Counted from the stretch's first letter, positions 11,035 through 22,169 are shown. The stretch: DNA of 64,000 nt from Dendrophyllia cribrosa (GCA_024195265.1 JAJLRJ010000010.1:39828298-39892297); one strand, 5' to 3'. Numbers and translations: made by a program. The notes: generated by a model not told the origin, from the sequence alone.

Positions 11035-14000
11035 GTAAGTGAGCTTTTAATTATGCTTACTTTGATTTGATAGTTAATAATTAAAACAGTTTGGTGTAGA
11101 AATTTTAATTATTAATCTTTGGCATGGACAAGCAAAAGAGGATGGTAGGATTTCCGTATAACCCCATGCATAGCACATGCAATAATTATTATACATGCAT
11201 GCGCTATTGTTTTTTTTCCTTTAATTGGAATAATATTGCCTCTAGTAAACACTAATCTGGCAATGGGTTGGCCAGCGGTCTCTGGGTGGTGTCGGTAATG
11301 TACAAAAAAAAAAGTTACAATGACCATTGATAGGCAAGTACCACAAAAACATTTACAACAAATTATAAAGTAACAGAGAAAAAACAAACAGTCACAGACG
11401 TCACAGATTAGGCCTAATGTTGAACGCTCGATCCAAAGTAAAAATTTGAGTAGGAGCTTGTTTTGACAACATGGAACGGCAAAGCATTCCATGCTGGAAT
11501 GGTTCTTACATAAAACAAGTGCTTATAGGCATAACTGTGGGTGACTGTTGTCTGATTTTAACGTCATGACTGTCTTTTGTGCAATGGGGCATGCATGCTG
11601 TGATTAAACAGCTCGTGGGGAATAGGTAGGTAGGCATTGTATTGTTTTGGCTTTTGTTTCAGTTTTTAGAACAGTATGCATAACTATAAATAATACAAAG
11701 TTATACGGAAATCTTTCCAAAATGACAATAACCAAAAAGAAGGGCTGTTGAGAGACTGAATAAAGAGGTTAGTTCTAAAGAAACCAAGAAACTGAAAGAA
11801 GTCATGGTGCTGCATCAGTGGGAGAGTTAACATAAAAATTTGGTTTTAATCAACTGAGTTGATAAAGTAAATTTATCGGCCACTGTAAAAATGTTAAAAA
11901 AGCTGACATTTGACTGCTAGCCCTTCGACAGAGCAATGGGCCAGCACTCAAAGCATCAGCTTTTTCAACCTCTATTATGCGGTAGCAAAATTATGGTATT
12001 TGCGACGACGACAAATGATTACTGAATTTAGACTAGGTCCGAGTCTACTTCGTCCTCGTGTAGTTCCACATGAACTCACATTTGACACATCGAGCATCGC
12101 ACCGGTAACGCGAAGGTCACAGGTTCAATTCCCGTTGAAAAGCCCTGATTTTTTTTTCAGGCTTTTTCGGGTTTGGATACAGTAGCTTAAGAGGAAATCC
12201 GTGCAAAAATCAAACATTACACGGCAAAGTTAAAAAACTAAAATTCGCTCTTCTTTTGCATACAGGTAGCCTTTAGTAAGTATACAATTGCTGTGTAGTT
12301 TTTTTCTTGAAAAACTTATTTGTTTCTGGGAAAACGAAAACATTAGTTTTCAGCCCGGGGTTCGATTTGGCAACACCAAACAGGCTTAAAATAAGTCATG
12401 ATTCACTCGACTCGCGTATCAAAACTACTGCGCTAGAAAAAGCTGTCATAGCTCCGATTTATTGTACAACTTGTCACAGTCTAAATACCATGATTTCATA
12501 AAAATTAGTTTAATCTAAGTATTCAAATGAAGTCAAAAGCTTATGGCTCTCCCGTTCTCCGTAAAACGGTAGGCGAAAAACAGCGATGATTTTGAGCATG
12601 TGCCTTTGTTCAGAATTTCGTAATATTATGAATGACAATACTAGAGTTGACGATCTTTCAAAATATGCAAAGTTTAGTTTGGGGAAATGAATTTGGGATT
12701 TTTAACAATTTGTTGAAAATCGTGAACGAAAGACGTAAAATCACGCCATCTTGTGTGTGCGTGACCAACAACAAAAACAAAAACGTTTTTCCTTGAGACA
12801 TCTTGGCAACTCTGACGCCAAAAAACAAAAAAATAATGAAGATATACAAACCTTAACTTGGATATGACATTCTTGAATGTCCATAGTGTTTCGTTTTGAC
12901 GTCTGTTCAATTTTATTCGTGAAGTTTATCATGAACAGTGAAGCCCGTAGCCACGATCAAAAACGCTTTTACAAACTTTTCGCTGAAGGCGAAAAACAAC
13001 AATGATTTTAAGCATGTGCCTTTGTTCAGAATTTCGTAAAATATTACGAATGACAATACTAGAATTGACGATCTTTCAAAATATGTAAAGTTTGGTCTGG
13101 GAAAATGAATTTGAGATTTTTAAGAATTTGTTGAAAATCGTGAACGAAAGACATAAAATCACGCCACCTTGTGTATGCGTGACCAACAACAAAAACACTT
13201 AGAATGTTTTTCCTTGAGAAATCTTGGCAATTAAACTCTGACGCCAAAAAACAATGGAAATATACAAACCTTCACTTGGACATGACATTCTTGAATGTCC
13301 AAAATGTTTCGTTTTGCCGTCTGTTCAATTTCATTCGTGAAGTTGATCACGAACCTGACGAACAGTGAAGATCAGTGAAGCCCGTTGCCACGATCAAAAC
13401 CGCTTTACTTTTCGCTGAATTCTTCGTAGCTCACTTTGCACTTTCGTACTCTTTATACTGTTGATACAATTTTTTTACCAGATTTCTGGCGGAAACTGTA
13501 AAAGGGCTGACAACAAAGCGAACTAGTTCAAGCATCCATTCTTGCCGTGAACCGTTTTGAGACTATATGCAAATTACGTCTCAAATTTGCATATCAGGCT
13601 AAGCAAGCGTTTGTGACAGTCACGGTTGGTACATGAGTGGATAAGGTATTCATTGGGTCTTTTTGCCATATGTTTCATGTATTTTTTTTAGAAAGGCTTA
13701 ATGCTCGCGCTTAGATGTACAGTGCGGTATGCTTCAAGGCTCTGAATACTGTGCGACTGCAGTACCTGAACTAGAGAAAGCAGAACTTTCCCAAACGTTT
13801 TCTGCCCCATCTCTCCCAATGGGGTGCATGTGCCCTGAATACGACACCAGAGGGTGTATTGGACTATCATATATTGTACAAGCGACGTAGCATTCGCTTA
13901 AAGTGGAATGAAATTATGTATGTATGATAGATGGGAGGTACTGTTGTAATTGGAAGGTTTCAAATAAAACTGTTGTTGTTTGTTGTTGTTGTAAAAACCC

Positions 14001-17000
14001 CTAAGAATTCAGAACGCGGAAGATTCTTTGTTCCATGGTTTCCTAATTTTCTTTCTAGGACAAGTAGTCCATAAGGGTGTTTTAGAGTTGAATGCCTAAT
14101 AGCTATCCTACAATATACACCAAAAAAATATCACATCAGTTTATTTTCTTTTCATTATATTGGCATAATTAATTAATTGATTAGTTGATCAATTATATTT
14201 CTTAATTCTGTGCATGAAACGTGCCTTGCATTGATTCTTTTCCTCTAGTTTTCAATGTGTTTTTAACTTCATTTTATTGTGTTTATTTTTTTTTTCGTCT
14301 GCAATTTTTCGCAGGAATTGATTTCTTATTGGCCCGACCGTTTTACTGAGAACGGGAGAGCCATAAGCTTTTTGCTTCCCTTGAATACTTAGATCAATCC
14401 AATTTTTATGAAATCATAGTGTTTAGACTATGACAAGTTATACAACAAATTGGAACTATGACAGCTTTTTCTAGCGCAGTAGTTTTGATACGCGAGTCGA
14501 GTGAATCATGACTTATTTCAACCCTGTTTGCATGTGTTTGGGATTGCCAAATTGTGCCCTGAGATGGTAACGACTTTTCTTCGTTTTTCTCGGAAACAAA
14601 TAGATATTTAAAGGAAAAAACTACATGGCATTCATGTACTTACTATAGACTATCTATATGCAAAAGAGGAGCTAATTTGATTTTTTTCAGCTTTGCCGAA
14701 GATTTGCGATTTTGTTTGATTCTTGCACGGATCTGCCTCACTTGACTATAACTTGACTATAATTTTAATATTAATAGTGAACATGTATTGTTTTAGAATC
14801 ATGCGATGCTGAATGTCAAACAGAACAAACATGTTTAGTTGGAGAAACAAATTTTGAAAAGGAGAAAGACTCTATAAATATGACTCATGTTGAATGCCAA
14901 ACAGAACCTATATCAAACATTATTGAAGGACATCAACAGATTAAAAAGGAGCAAGACTCCAATGAAAATATCAACAAGGTGAGAAAATCTTTGTATATCA
15001 AATAACATAGTTGACAAAAATAACAAAAGAGAAAATTCGTTTAATACACGGATCAATGACTTAAGGACATTCGCGCCCAAAATGTTCCCACGTACAGATT
15101 TTTTTAAAACTTGCCATGCAGTAAGGTGAAGATCAACTATTGCCAAAATGACCAAAAAGGTGGGGGATCACCGTGCTCGTTTTTGAGATAAGGCGCATTG
15201 AAGACCATGCGTTTTAAGAAGCTTTCGTTATTTAAAGACGATCTTAGCTTACAACTATTAGCAATACAAGAAGCTACTTCAGTGAAATTTAGATCAGGTA
15301 AACATACTTAATTCAACACAACAGTAAGTCTATTACGTAAACTTTTGCATCTGATGTCGTTCCTTGAGGTAGAAATATATAGGCCTTGAAAAAAAAACAT
15401 ATCAGTCTTGCCCATCCACATTCGAAGAAAACTTTGGTTGCACGAGAGCAGAAAAGGTGAAATATTTGTAACTTCTCACGTACAGATTTTTTCTGTTTTT
15501 TTTTTTTTGTAAAAATGGAGAAAATTAGGAAAGGAAGTGATCTACGGGAAGAAAAATGGGGGTCACCGGGCATCCAAGAGAGTAAAATCGCTGCGAAGTT
15601 CTCAAAGCGACCATCTAGGTCGGATAAAACACTGAGTCAATGCCATGTTTGTTTACCTCCTTGCTCTACGATGCATGACGTATGCATAACAGTAGATTTG
15701 CGTGACATGCTTGAAAAAATGCACAGTAGCAATGGGCACGAACGTCCTTTATTGCCTTTAAATGTTTTGATAAATTATTTTTTCTTCAGACAGCTTGAAT
15801 TCTGCTGTTAACTTATTTTTTTGGTCGGCTATTTTTGAGGTCCATCATGCTGCTTGTTAAAATAAATTAAATTTAGTGATCTTTTTTTCTATTATTTGCT
15901 CTTCAAGTCATTTGCAGATGAACACACAGTGCATGCTGAAAGGCTCTGTCTGCTGTCCAGTCGGTCACAGACAACATGTCGGACAGCAGTTTATACAAGC
16001 AATACTTCCCAGACAACACACCAGCGAGTCCTCACTGCTCCAGTGTCAAGAGCCAAGGCTTCACTTCTCACAAAACAGGGACATGCTTTTAGAATTCATA
16101 AGGTATAAATTAAATCATGATAGCCTTTTCTCTTCAAAAAGCTGCCAAAATCGAACAAGAAAAAAGGCCAAATCTCCTTTTACAACATACGGTCAATTCC
16201 AGCTTTATCAGACACTTTTGGGACCACGATTTGGTTCTGTGATAGTAAAAAGAGAGTCTGTAATAGCTAAGCACAAATTATTTTCAGTAAATCATATTCA
16301 TCATGGCTTCATCTCCTGTTCAAAGTCTTTATTGTCGTAAAAGTCATCGCTATAACTCTTGTTTGTCAGTCTTTTTTTAGAAGTAGCTTAGGAGTCAAAT
16401 AAAGCTTGAGCCATGCCCAGATTGGTCTGTTTTAGGGGTATATGATTCAAAATTTCGGATGAGTATCCCCATGCCTTTCATATGAGAGCCTCCCCATTCC
16501 CCAGGGGGGAGGGGAGGCTCTCAAATGAGAGCCTCCCCTCCCCCTGGAAAGTCGTAAATTTGTTTGGTTTCAAGACAGCTTTGCATTTTTTGCTTTCTAT
16601 TTTTTTCTTTTTGCAATTCTTTCATAAAACAATCAGAAAAAAATGTGACTTCAAGATAAGAACCTTTAAATTTCACATTTAAATTTCTGAGCAACATTAC
16701 TGGTTATGCTCACTATCAGACTGCATGAATTTTATGAGAAAATTATACACAGAGAACGTCACTCTTATCGTCCTTTATAAAATTTAGTCTTTCAATAAGC
16801 CACCACCCGGCTTGTTGATCCTAGCTACCAAATTTATGAGAGATTTAACTGTACTTTGTAACAAGTTGGTTTAAGTAATGTTCCACGTAATAACTATATG
16901 GTAAACTTCATTGTTCTGTGGCATTGGCTCTTTCCCACATAGAATACATGTATCTTTGATTTCAAGAATAGGGGAGGAGATGATAGTTCATAATTATATT

Positions 17001-20000
17001 TCAGTATAAAAATAAAGAAAATCCATTTGTGTCAAATAAATTTTAGGAGGTGTTCATGCTTATAACCAATCAGAATAGCAGAAGACAATAGCTGATAATT
17101 TTGCTTCTTTGATGAAGTTCCCCAAATACAGTATCTTTTAAAAATTGCATGTTGTGCGAATGGGTCTCAAATTACTTGAAACCTTAAAAAAAAAACATAG
17201 ACAAAATGCACCTTGAACATTACCTTTTAGCGGTTTTTGAGTCTAGCCCAATGAGATCACTAGTTGTAACAATGAAAAAAGTTGACATTCCATTATGCAT
17301 TGCCATTCAGCACTTTCCTTCTAATATGGATCATTACTTAATTTGATATTTGAACTTTTTAGACATTTCTTGATGAGGTTTGTATGATGAAGGCAGAGAA
17401 TCTGACTCTCAAGCGAGAAAACACTGCATTAACAAAAAGAGCTACTGAAATTAACTCAGAGCTGTTTTACATGAAGGTGATTTATTGTTTTATACCTAAT
17501 TTGACTATTGTATGTCTATTAGAGTGATTTTCGTAAGACCGTGAAACAGTTACTAAATTAGTAGGCACTAGCAGACATTATTAGATACTAATTCCATTGT
17601 TCTCTTTTGTTTAGTTTTGGCTAATTTTGATTAATTGCTAGATACTGTTTCACGGTCTTACGAAAATCGCTCCACAATATATTACATGCCCGGACAGTGT
17701 ACATGAAGTAAGACAAAAGTATTTCCTATCAAAGGATACAGAGTATGACAAGGAACATAGAGTACTATAAACTGCATTCTTTTTATTGTGAAAATACAGG
17801 ATATTTGGCCTGGTCATATTTTTTTCATTTTTAATTTAGATACACGAGCCTGTAATTACTTCAGGAAGAAAGTGTTTTCTTGGCTCAAAAACACGATTTG
17901 GAAGTGAAAAATGTCAAAATCTGGCATAAAGTCTAAGCGGTTACGGTCCCAGGCTTTCAATTTCCAAAACTCCAAAGAGGCGTTAACACTCTATGCGGCA
18001 CTTTATCTGAACGAGTTTTGGCTTAGTTGGAGAAGTTTGTAACGTTTTCAGTAGGTTCAATATTATTTATAGAATCAGCTGACAGTGAACATAGCCGAAA
18101 GAGGTGAACTACGAAAGAAATTACACAAATCCAAGGAGCAGGTATGCAATAAATTGTTTACCCTGTACAACAGACGCGGCTTTTGTGGTGCGCGAGCGCG
18201 GAGCGCGGCCAACGAGCAAGGAGCGTGGAACACACAAGGGAGAGAAGAAAAGCGCGTGCCTCGCGCTCCTTGCTCACACACCACAAAAGCGCCTGCTGTG
18301 GAGGCTAGTATTACATTTAGACATAACACGACTCGTTTCACGATTTTTCTTCACCTTTGATACTTTCGAGTTAAGGTTGCTATAGGGAACGACGGTGATA
18401 AAAAGAATTTCGCTCCAATTTTTAATAATCTTTGAATGTTGTCCTTCAGTAGCATTTTAATTTTTAAAACTACTGTGAATAAATGCTAAAATCCAAGCTT
18501 TCACCGATCAACGGTATCATCAGGGATAAAAAAGAAATTCCGCGTCGGTCTATATACAAATGTGAAAAGCGTAAGAATGTGACATGTGAAATGCATAAGA
18601 ATAACAAGGTATAAATAATTAGGTACAGATATGAATAAGAAACGAATTAAATGGTCTAACGAACAAGTGTCATTAAACAAAGAGTTTCTCCAGATGTGGT
18701 AAAATAGTCACTAGAACAAAAGGTCCGCGAATTCGCTGCATTCTTCTCGGGAGTTGATCAGGGTCGGTTTGTATTTTCTTATGTAAAATGCTTTTATCCA
18801 TGATGCCGTTGATCGGCGAAAGCTTGGATTTTAGCGTTTATTCACAGTATCTTTAGGCCTCATTGGAAAATTTTTATATTCCATTTTTTAATTTTGCTGA
18901 AATTAACGCGAGATAGCGAGTCGGGATGTTTCTGTCAACGTAAACGGACTATCGTGGTTAGATTTCCTGGTGGTACATTGAATAGCGCTCGTAGAAACCG
19001 AATTTCGCCTTCGTTTTCTCGCTTTTACTTTGAGAAAAATATTCATTTTTTTGGATTTGAGTTCAGTATGACGGTTCCTATCCTATAATCTATTTTTTCA
19101 GCGTGTTTTATTTTTGTCCTAAAGTCAAGTAGACTCTTAACGCTCTCAACTGTTAAACCACAGTTCTGAAAGTCACTGTTGTCAAAATTAAGCTTCCAAC
19201 CCTGCATTGTATTAGGTGATAAAATTGCAAGTACAGCTACTAGCTTACCTTAAAGTTGCATGTCGACTACAACTGGTCCCGGACAGTTCAAGCGGAAAAG
19301 AGGTCGGGATTGAGTAAGCGCACGCTTATATACCCTGTTTTCACGCCTGTCTATCACGTGCTTCCATTGTCTGGATTGATGGCGCCGAATAAATTCATTA
19401 TGCTTTTACAAAGTCTTTGTTTTATGGAGCTCATTTGACGGGGGGTGACAATTCTAAGAAGGCCTGTTTCGGGAGAAAAACAAAATTCTTCCAATTCCGG
19501 GAATCTGAAGATTTTGCCGGGAATCGGGAGACTCGAAAAATTTTCGGGGAAACATGAGATCATGTTGTTAATATTTCGGGAAGTTTGAAATTTTTGCGAG
19601 GATGTCTCCGAAAAAATCGGGAATATGTTTCAAATTTTCGGGACAACTTTCAGTTCCACACAGTATTGCTCAAACAGCGTTTGTTAGAGTTGTCACCCCC
19701 GTCATTTGTAATTTCCTTATTATTTTCGCACTCGACTGACTCGACGTTAACGTTGGCAAACATATTAGATAGTTGTGATGGAGATGGTTATTTTCCGAGG
19801 ATGTCTCCGAAAAAATCGGGAATATGTTTCAAATTTTCGGGACAACTTTCAGTTCCACACAGTATTGCTCAAACAGCGTTTGTTAGAGTTGTCACCCCCC
19901 GTCATTTGTAATTTCCTTATTATTTTCGCACTCGACTGACTCGACGTTAACGTTGGCAAACATATTAGATAGTTGTGATGGAGATGGTTATTTTCCGAGT

Positions 20001-22169
20001 TTGCGTTAGGGTCCGTTAGACTACGAGCAGTACCTCTTTCCCAGCTTAGTCCGTCGAGCAAGAAACGAAAAACATTGGCGAGCGGAAAATGGCCGCGCGA
20101 AAACCAGGGTCGAGACGGGCGCGCGGGAAAAGAGAGAATACAGACAAAGCCCAGACGAATGAACTTTCACGGTCGACTGATTTTTCGGTATCAAATTTTC
20201 CTTCCTTGACATGTTGTCAATCTACATGTCATCGCAATGCGGGAGATCTCACCCGAAACAAAATCCCTCTTAAATATAGCCTGCAGAACAGGCGTTATTT
20301 TTTTAAGCGTTTCAGGCGAGCGCGGCAGGCGAAATTTTTTTCTCCCCTCGCGCTCCGCGCTCGCCTGCCGCGCTCGCCTGAAACGCTTTCTGCAGGCTAT
20401 CTTAAATAGCGCGAAGAGACTAAAATGCCGTGTAAATGGGGGTGACAAGCCTGCATGACTCTTCCCTTATGTTTTTGCTCCTTGTCCGTGATTTAAATGG
20501 GTATAGTACATTTAGTTTGTTATGGAGGATTTTAGCGTTGACTGAGTAGTCTGAGTAAACCTTTAAAATGCCGCGTGCAACGGACGAGAGGTCAAGTCTG
20601 TCTGTTGTGATTTCCAGTGGCGTTTGCCTTTGTAGAATTTGACCTCTTTTAGCGTCCTTTGTTGCATGGCGGTTGGTTTGTTGTTTTCGCCATTAACTTT
20701 TTGGCATGTGTAACTTTTATTTTTTGGCATGTTGGTTTTTATATAGGAAAGTTTTAAACTTCTCTAGCTTTTCTCTCTGAAATGACAGGATCTGAAATGA
20801 TCTGTTCCCGGGGGGGGACTCCCATATAAAACTGTCGGGGGTGCTCGTCGTACCTTTATAGGGATCAAAATTTGCAGATTGGTACCGCTCAGGGTACTTA
20901 AATCCAAAATGACCACAGTTAGAATTATCGTAGTGCCTTTTAGGGTGTAAAGCCGAAAAAATATGACAGAATATGACATGTGTTGTTTTAGAATTGGTAC
21001 CTCTTAGGGGTAAAAATTCATTTGTGCCACACCCATCAAACAAGATTCTGGTACCTTTCAGGGTGTTTTTCAAAAATTTCCGACGAGCACCCCCGTCACG
21101 CTGGGCCCAGCTATTTTAGTTTTCGTCGTTGCAGGATATTATTCACTTAAGATCCAAGCTTAGCAGAGAGAGTTGAAGCTTAAAAAGAAAGCTATTTGTT
21201 ACCTTAAGGGCAACGCATATTTTTGTTGAGCGTTGAGAACAAATGTGGGAACGGTTAAACCATTCTGCTTGGCTTGGCAAAAACACTTGATATTGATAAG
21301 GATCTTTCCGAACCCAGTTGGCAAAATAACGAGGACATCGCATCCCGAGATAAGAGCTTCAAGCGCTTCGATCTGCTCTGGTTTCAACGATTGAATTCCA
21401 GGAAATCGAGATTAACATTCCCGGGGCTTGTCAGCCATGATCTCGAGTGTTGACTTCTCGTCTGCGCGGCATTACCGCTTGTTGACAGATCTTTGATCAT
21501 GAGCTAATCAGATTTTTGGGTTGTGAGAGCAACGCATAATTCACTCGTCTGTAGTCTCTTTTTTTCCCGTGCGCCCATCTCGCCCGCAGTTTTCTCGCGG
21601 ACATTTTCCGCTCGCCAAAGTTTTTTTCTTTTCTCGCTCGACGGACTGAGCTGGGAAAGAGGGACTGCGCGTAGTCTAAGTTTGGGTTTGGGTTGGGTAC
21701 GGGCCAAACGATCTACCTGATCTACCAGACGGTCTGGTTCGTTTGCTCAAATTACCACCGGGTATAGCGAGCCCCCCTCACCGCTTGTCTGAATCCGCCA
21801 TACGCGCCATTACATACACCCTATTGCTTTTCTTACCCTATTTTAAGCGCCCATATAATTTTCCCCGTTCTAAACATCCACTGCCGAGCCAAGCCAAGCC
21901 AAGCCATCCAAGCAATTCTGTAAATTAAGCAAAGCAAAGCTCATTTGAAAGTTGCCCAGCTGTATTTCTAAAAAAGAAGAAAAGGTGGTCGATATAATCA
22001 TGTTTTCAACACAGAACGGTGGCATTTATATACTGAACGGGAAACATTTCTTCTTTTTATTGTTCGTCAGATTCAACAGCTAGAAGAGACATTAAGGAAA
22101 CAAGCTCATGATTTGGTGCACAACAAAAAACAGCAACGACAGTTCGAAGAGGAAATCAAATGGAGTCAG
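10503..22169 (+). CDS. Coiled-coil protein of unknown family, 5' six exons
   Basis: Exons 10503-11034, 14797-14978, 15908-16102, 17363-17476, 18073-18141 and 22071-22169 join in frame to 397 residues, with no stop before the last donor. The start ATG (aaacATGG) follows an upstream region without in-frame coding. Seen: a helical N-terminus (about 1-100); a strongly charged coiled coil rich in E/K/R/L (about 105-150, for example LDAERKRVNLEREELNALR); a polar linker carrying two ECQTE motifs (exon 2); a basic Ser/Thr-rich stretch (exon 3); then more coiled coil (304-397). Known: long heptad proteins with a short globular N-terminus are common among centrosomal and cytoskeletal proteins, but I do not recognise the family. 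The 3' end is missing: the gene runs toward the 500-N gap at 22623-23122. The last donor (cag|gttgaa) is weak, and that frame stays open to about 22322. Confidence 0.7.
11835..11960. repeat. Dispersed repeat with gctagcccttcg motif (copy 1)
   Basis: It shares tttggtt...tcaactgagttgataaag, ctagcccttcgacagagc and a gcatcagctttttcaa block with 55330-55470. In coiled-coil gene intron 1. Confidence 0.5.
12085..12185 (+). mobile_element. tRNA-derived SINE fragment
   Basis: The B-box-like ggttcaattcccgt is preceded by gcatcgcaccggtaacgc, as in the 3' half of a tRNA. No acceptor stem pairing, so not a functional tRNA gene. Confidence 0.5.
12190..14740. mobile_element. Large foldback element with long inverted arms and internal tandem repeat
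   Basis: Left arm 12190-12571 and right arm about 14329-14735 are reverse complements at moderate to high identity; both contain ttatggctctcccgttctc and gattcactcgactcgcgtatc or their complements. Between them is a tandem duplication (12575-12990 and 12991-13424). No transposase ORF was recognised. It fills most of intron 1 of the coiled-coil gene and ends just before exon 2. Confidence 0.65.
12575..13424. repeat. Tandem duplication, about 416-434 bp unit, two copies
   Basis: Both copies begin gcgaaaaaca, share atgtgcctttgttcagaatt and ttgttgaaaatcgtgaacg, and end in cagtgaagcccg...cttttcgctgaa. They differ by scattered substitutions and a few small indels. Confidence 0.75.
14797..14978 (+). 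CDS. Coiled-coil gene exon 2 (two ECQTE repeats)
   Basis: Acceptor tgttttag, donor gtgaga; phase matches exon 1. It encodes two related halves (DAECQTEQ then FEKEKDS; HVECQTEP then IKKEQDS), an internal duplication of about 30 residues. Confidence 0.75.
15065..15747. mobile_element. TTAA-flanked MITE, GGACGTTCGCGC family (copy 1)
   Basis: Ends: GGACATTCGCGC (left) and CACGAACGTCC (right). Flanks: TTAA at 15061-15064 and TTTA at 15748-15751. The interior gggggtcaccg matches the copy at 29764-30419. TTAA targets are typical of piggyBac/Kolobok-type transposition. In coiled-coil gene intron 2. Confidence 0.7.
15908..16102 (+). CDS. Coiled-coil gene exon 3 (Ser/Thr/Arg-rich)
   Basis: 65 codons, phase 0 at both ends, acceptor ctcttcaag, donor gtataa. 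It begins SFADEHTVHAERLCLLSSRS and ends RIHK. Chosen over another open frame here because only this frame fits the phases of both neighbouring exons. Confidence 0.6.
16482..16545. repeat. GC-rich hairpin plus direct repeat
   Basis: gagagcctccccattcccc pairs with ggggaggggaggctctc, and a further direct copy, gagagcctcccctcccc, follows. Confidence 0.7.
16875..17337. mobile_element. TTAA-flanked MITE, GTAATG family (copy 1)
   Basis: 463 bp bounded by TTAA at 16871-16874 and 17338-17341, with inverted ends GTAATG...CATTAC. It is homologous along its whole length, in opposite orientation, to 23756-24205. Confidence 0.8.
17363..17476 (+). CDS. Coiled-coil gene exon 4
   Basis: 38 codons, phase 0, acceptor cttttttag, donor gtgatt. 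The peptide has heptad character (MKAENLTLKRENTALTKR). A TTAA-flanked MITE ends 25 bp upstream of the exon. Confidence 0.75.
17522..17672. mobile_element. MITE with 29-bp terminal inverted repeats
   Basis: Left end gagtgattttcgtaagaccg...; right end is its complement with one mismatch near the terminus. 151 bp, in the intron after coiled-coil exon 4. Confidence 0.8.
18073..18141 (+). CDS. Coiled-coil gene exon 5
   Basis: 23 codons, phase 0, acceptor atttatag, donor gtatgc. It encodes NQLTVNIAERGELRKKLHKS. An alternative acceptor 6 bp downstream would drop the first two residues. Confidence 0.65.
18168..18300. mobile_element. Foldback MITE, GC-rich
   Basis: Arms acagacgcggcttttgtggt and the near complement of it (accacaaaagcgcctgctgt), each continuing into gcgcgctcc-type sequence. 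It lies 27 bp after coiled-coil exon 5. Confidence 0.7.
18471..18849. mobile_element. MITE with about 50-bp inverted ends
   Basis: Left tactgtgaataaatgctaaa and onward through aagctttcaccgatcaacgg; the right end carries the complement. 379 bp. Confidence 0.7.
19598..19999. repeat. Recent 199/200-bp tandem duplication
   Basis: Copy 1 is 19598-19796 and copy 2 is 19797-19996; they differ by one extra C in copy 2. Both begin gaggatgtctccgaaaaaat. Confidence 0.9.
20277..20399. mobile_element. 123-bp hairpin MITE with 9-bp target duplication
   Basis: The ends TAGCCTGCAG...CTGCAGGCTA are perfect complements, as are inner arms of about 28 bp (aagcgtttcaggcgagcgcg and onward). Target duplication TCTTAAATA at 20268-20276 and 20400-20408. 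Nine-bp duplications are typical of Mutator-like elements. Confidence 0.88.
20805..21110. repeat. Dispersed repeat with gacgagcacccccg inverted ends
   Basis: The left part, gggggtgctcgtcg, pairs with the right part, cgacgagcaccccc. The interior repeats the phrase ggtacc(t/g)...(a/c)agggt several times. Confidence 0.55.
21193..21403 (-). pseudogene. RecQ/DEAD-like helicase fragment
   Basis: The minus-strand frame reads LKPEQIEALEALISGCDVL followed by VILPTGFGK. This matches the Q-motif-like lead (xxRxxQxxAI type) and the Walker A loop (xPTGxGKS) of RecQ-family helicases. After Walker A the frame degrades (GKILINIKCF where GKSL.. is usual) and stops, so motifs II-VI are absent. It sits inside an inverted-repeat element, suggesting capture or passenger status. 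Confidence 0.6.
22071..22169 (+). CDS. Coiled-coil gene exon 6
   Basis: 33 codons, phase 0, acceptor ttcgtcag, weak donor gttgaa. It encodes IQQLEETLRKQAHDLVHNKK and continues the heptads. Confidence 0.65.

Larger units (their letters stand above)
20016..21679. mobile_element. Long-TIR element enclosing a RecQ-like helicase fragment
   Basis: Inverted arms of about 150 bp (20016-20168 and 21527-21679) start ttagactacg and share tctttcccagct, agtccgtcgagc and ggcgagcggaaaatg or their complements. Inside are a nested MITE (20277-20399), a dispersed repeat (about 20805-21110) and a helicase fragment. No target duplication was found. Confidence 0.7.

Noticed and set aside
11112..11492. 126-codon minus-strand ORF
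   Set aside because: Lies in coiled-coil gene intron 1; cysteine/isoleucine-rich without a recognisable motif.
15515..15811. 98-codon plus-strand ORF
   Set aside because: Mostly inside the TTAA MITE 15065-15747; a related frame at 30180-30440 lies in the sister MITE, so it is repeat sequence rather than a gene.
15876..16340. 154-codon plus-strand ORF overlapping coiled-coil exon 3
   Set aside because: Its frame does not match the phases of exons 2 and 4; the overlapping frame used for 15908-16102 does.
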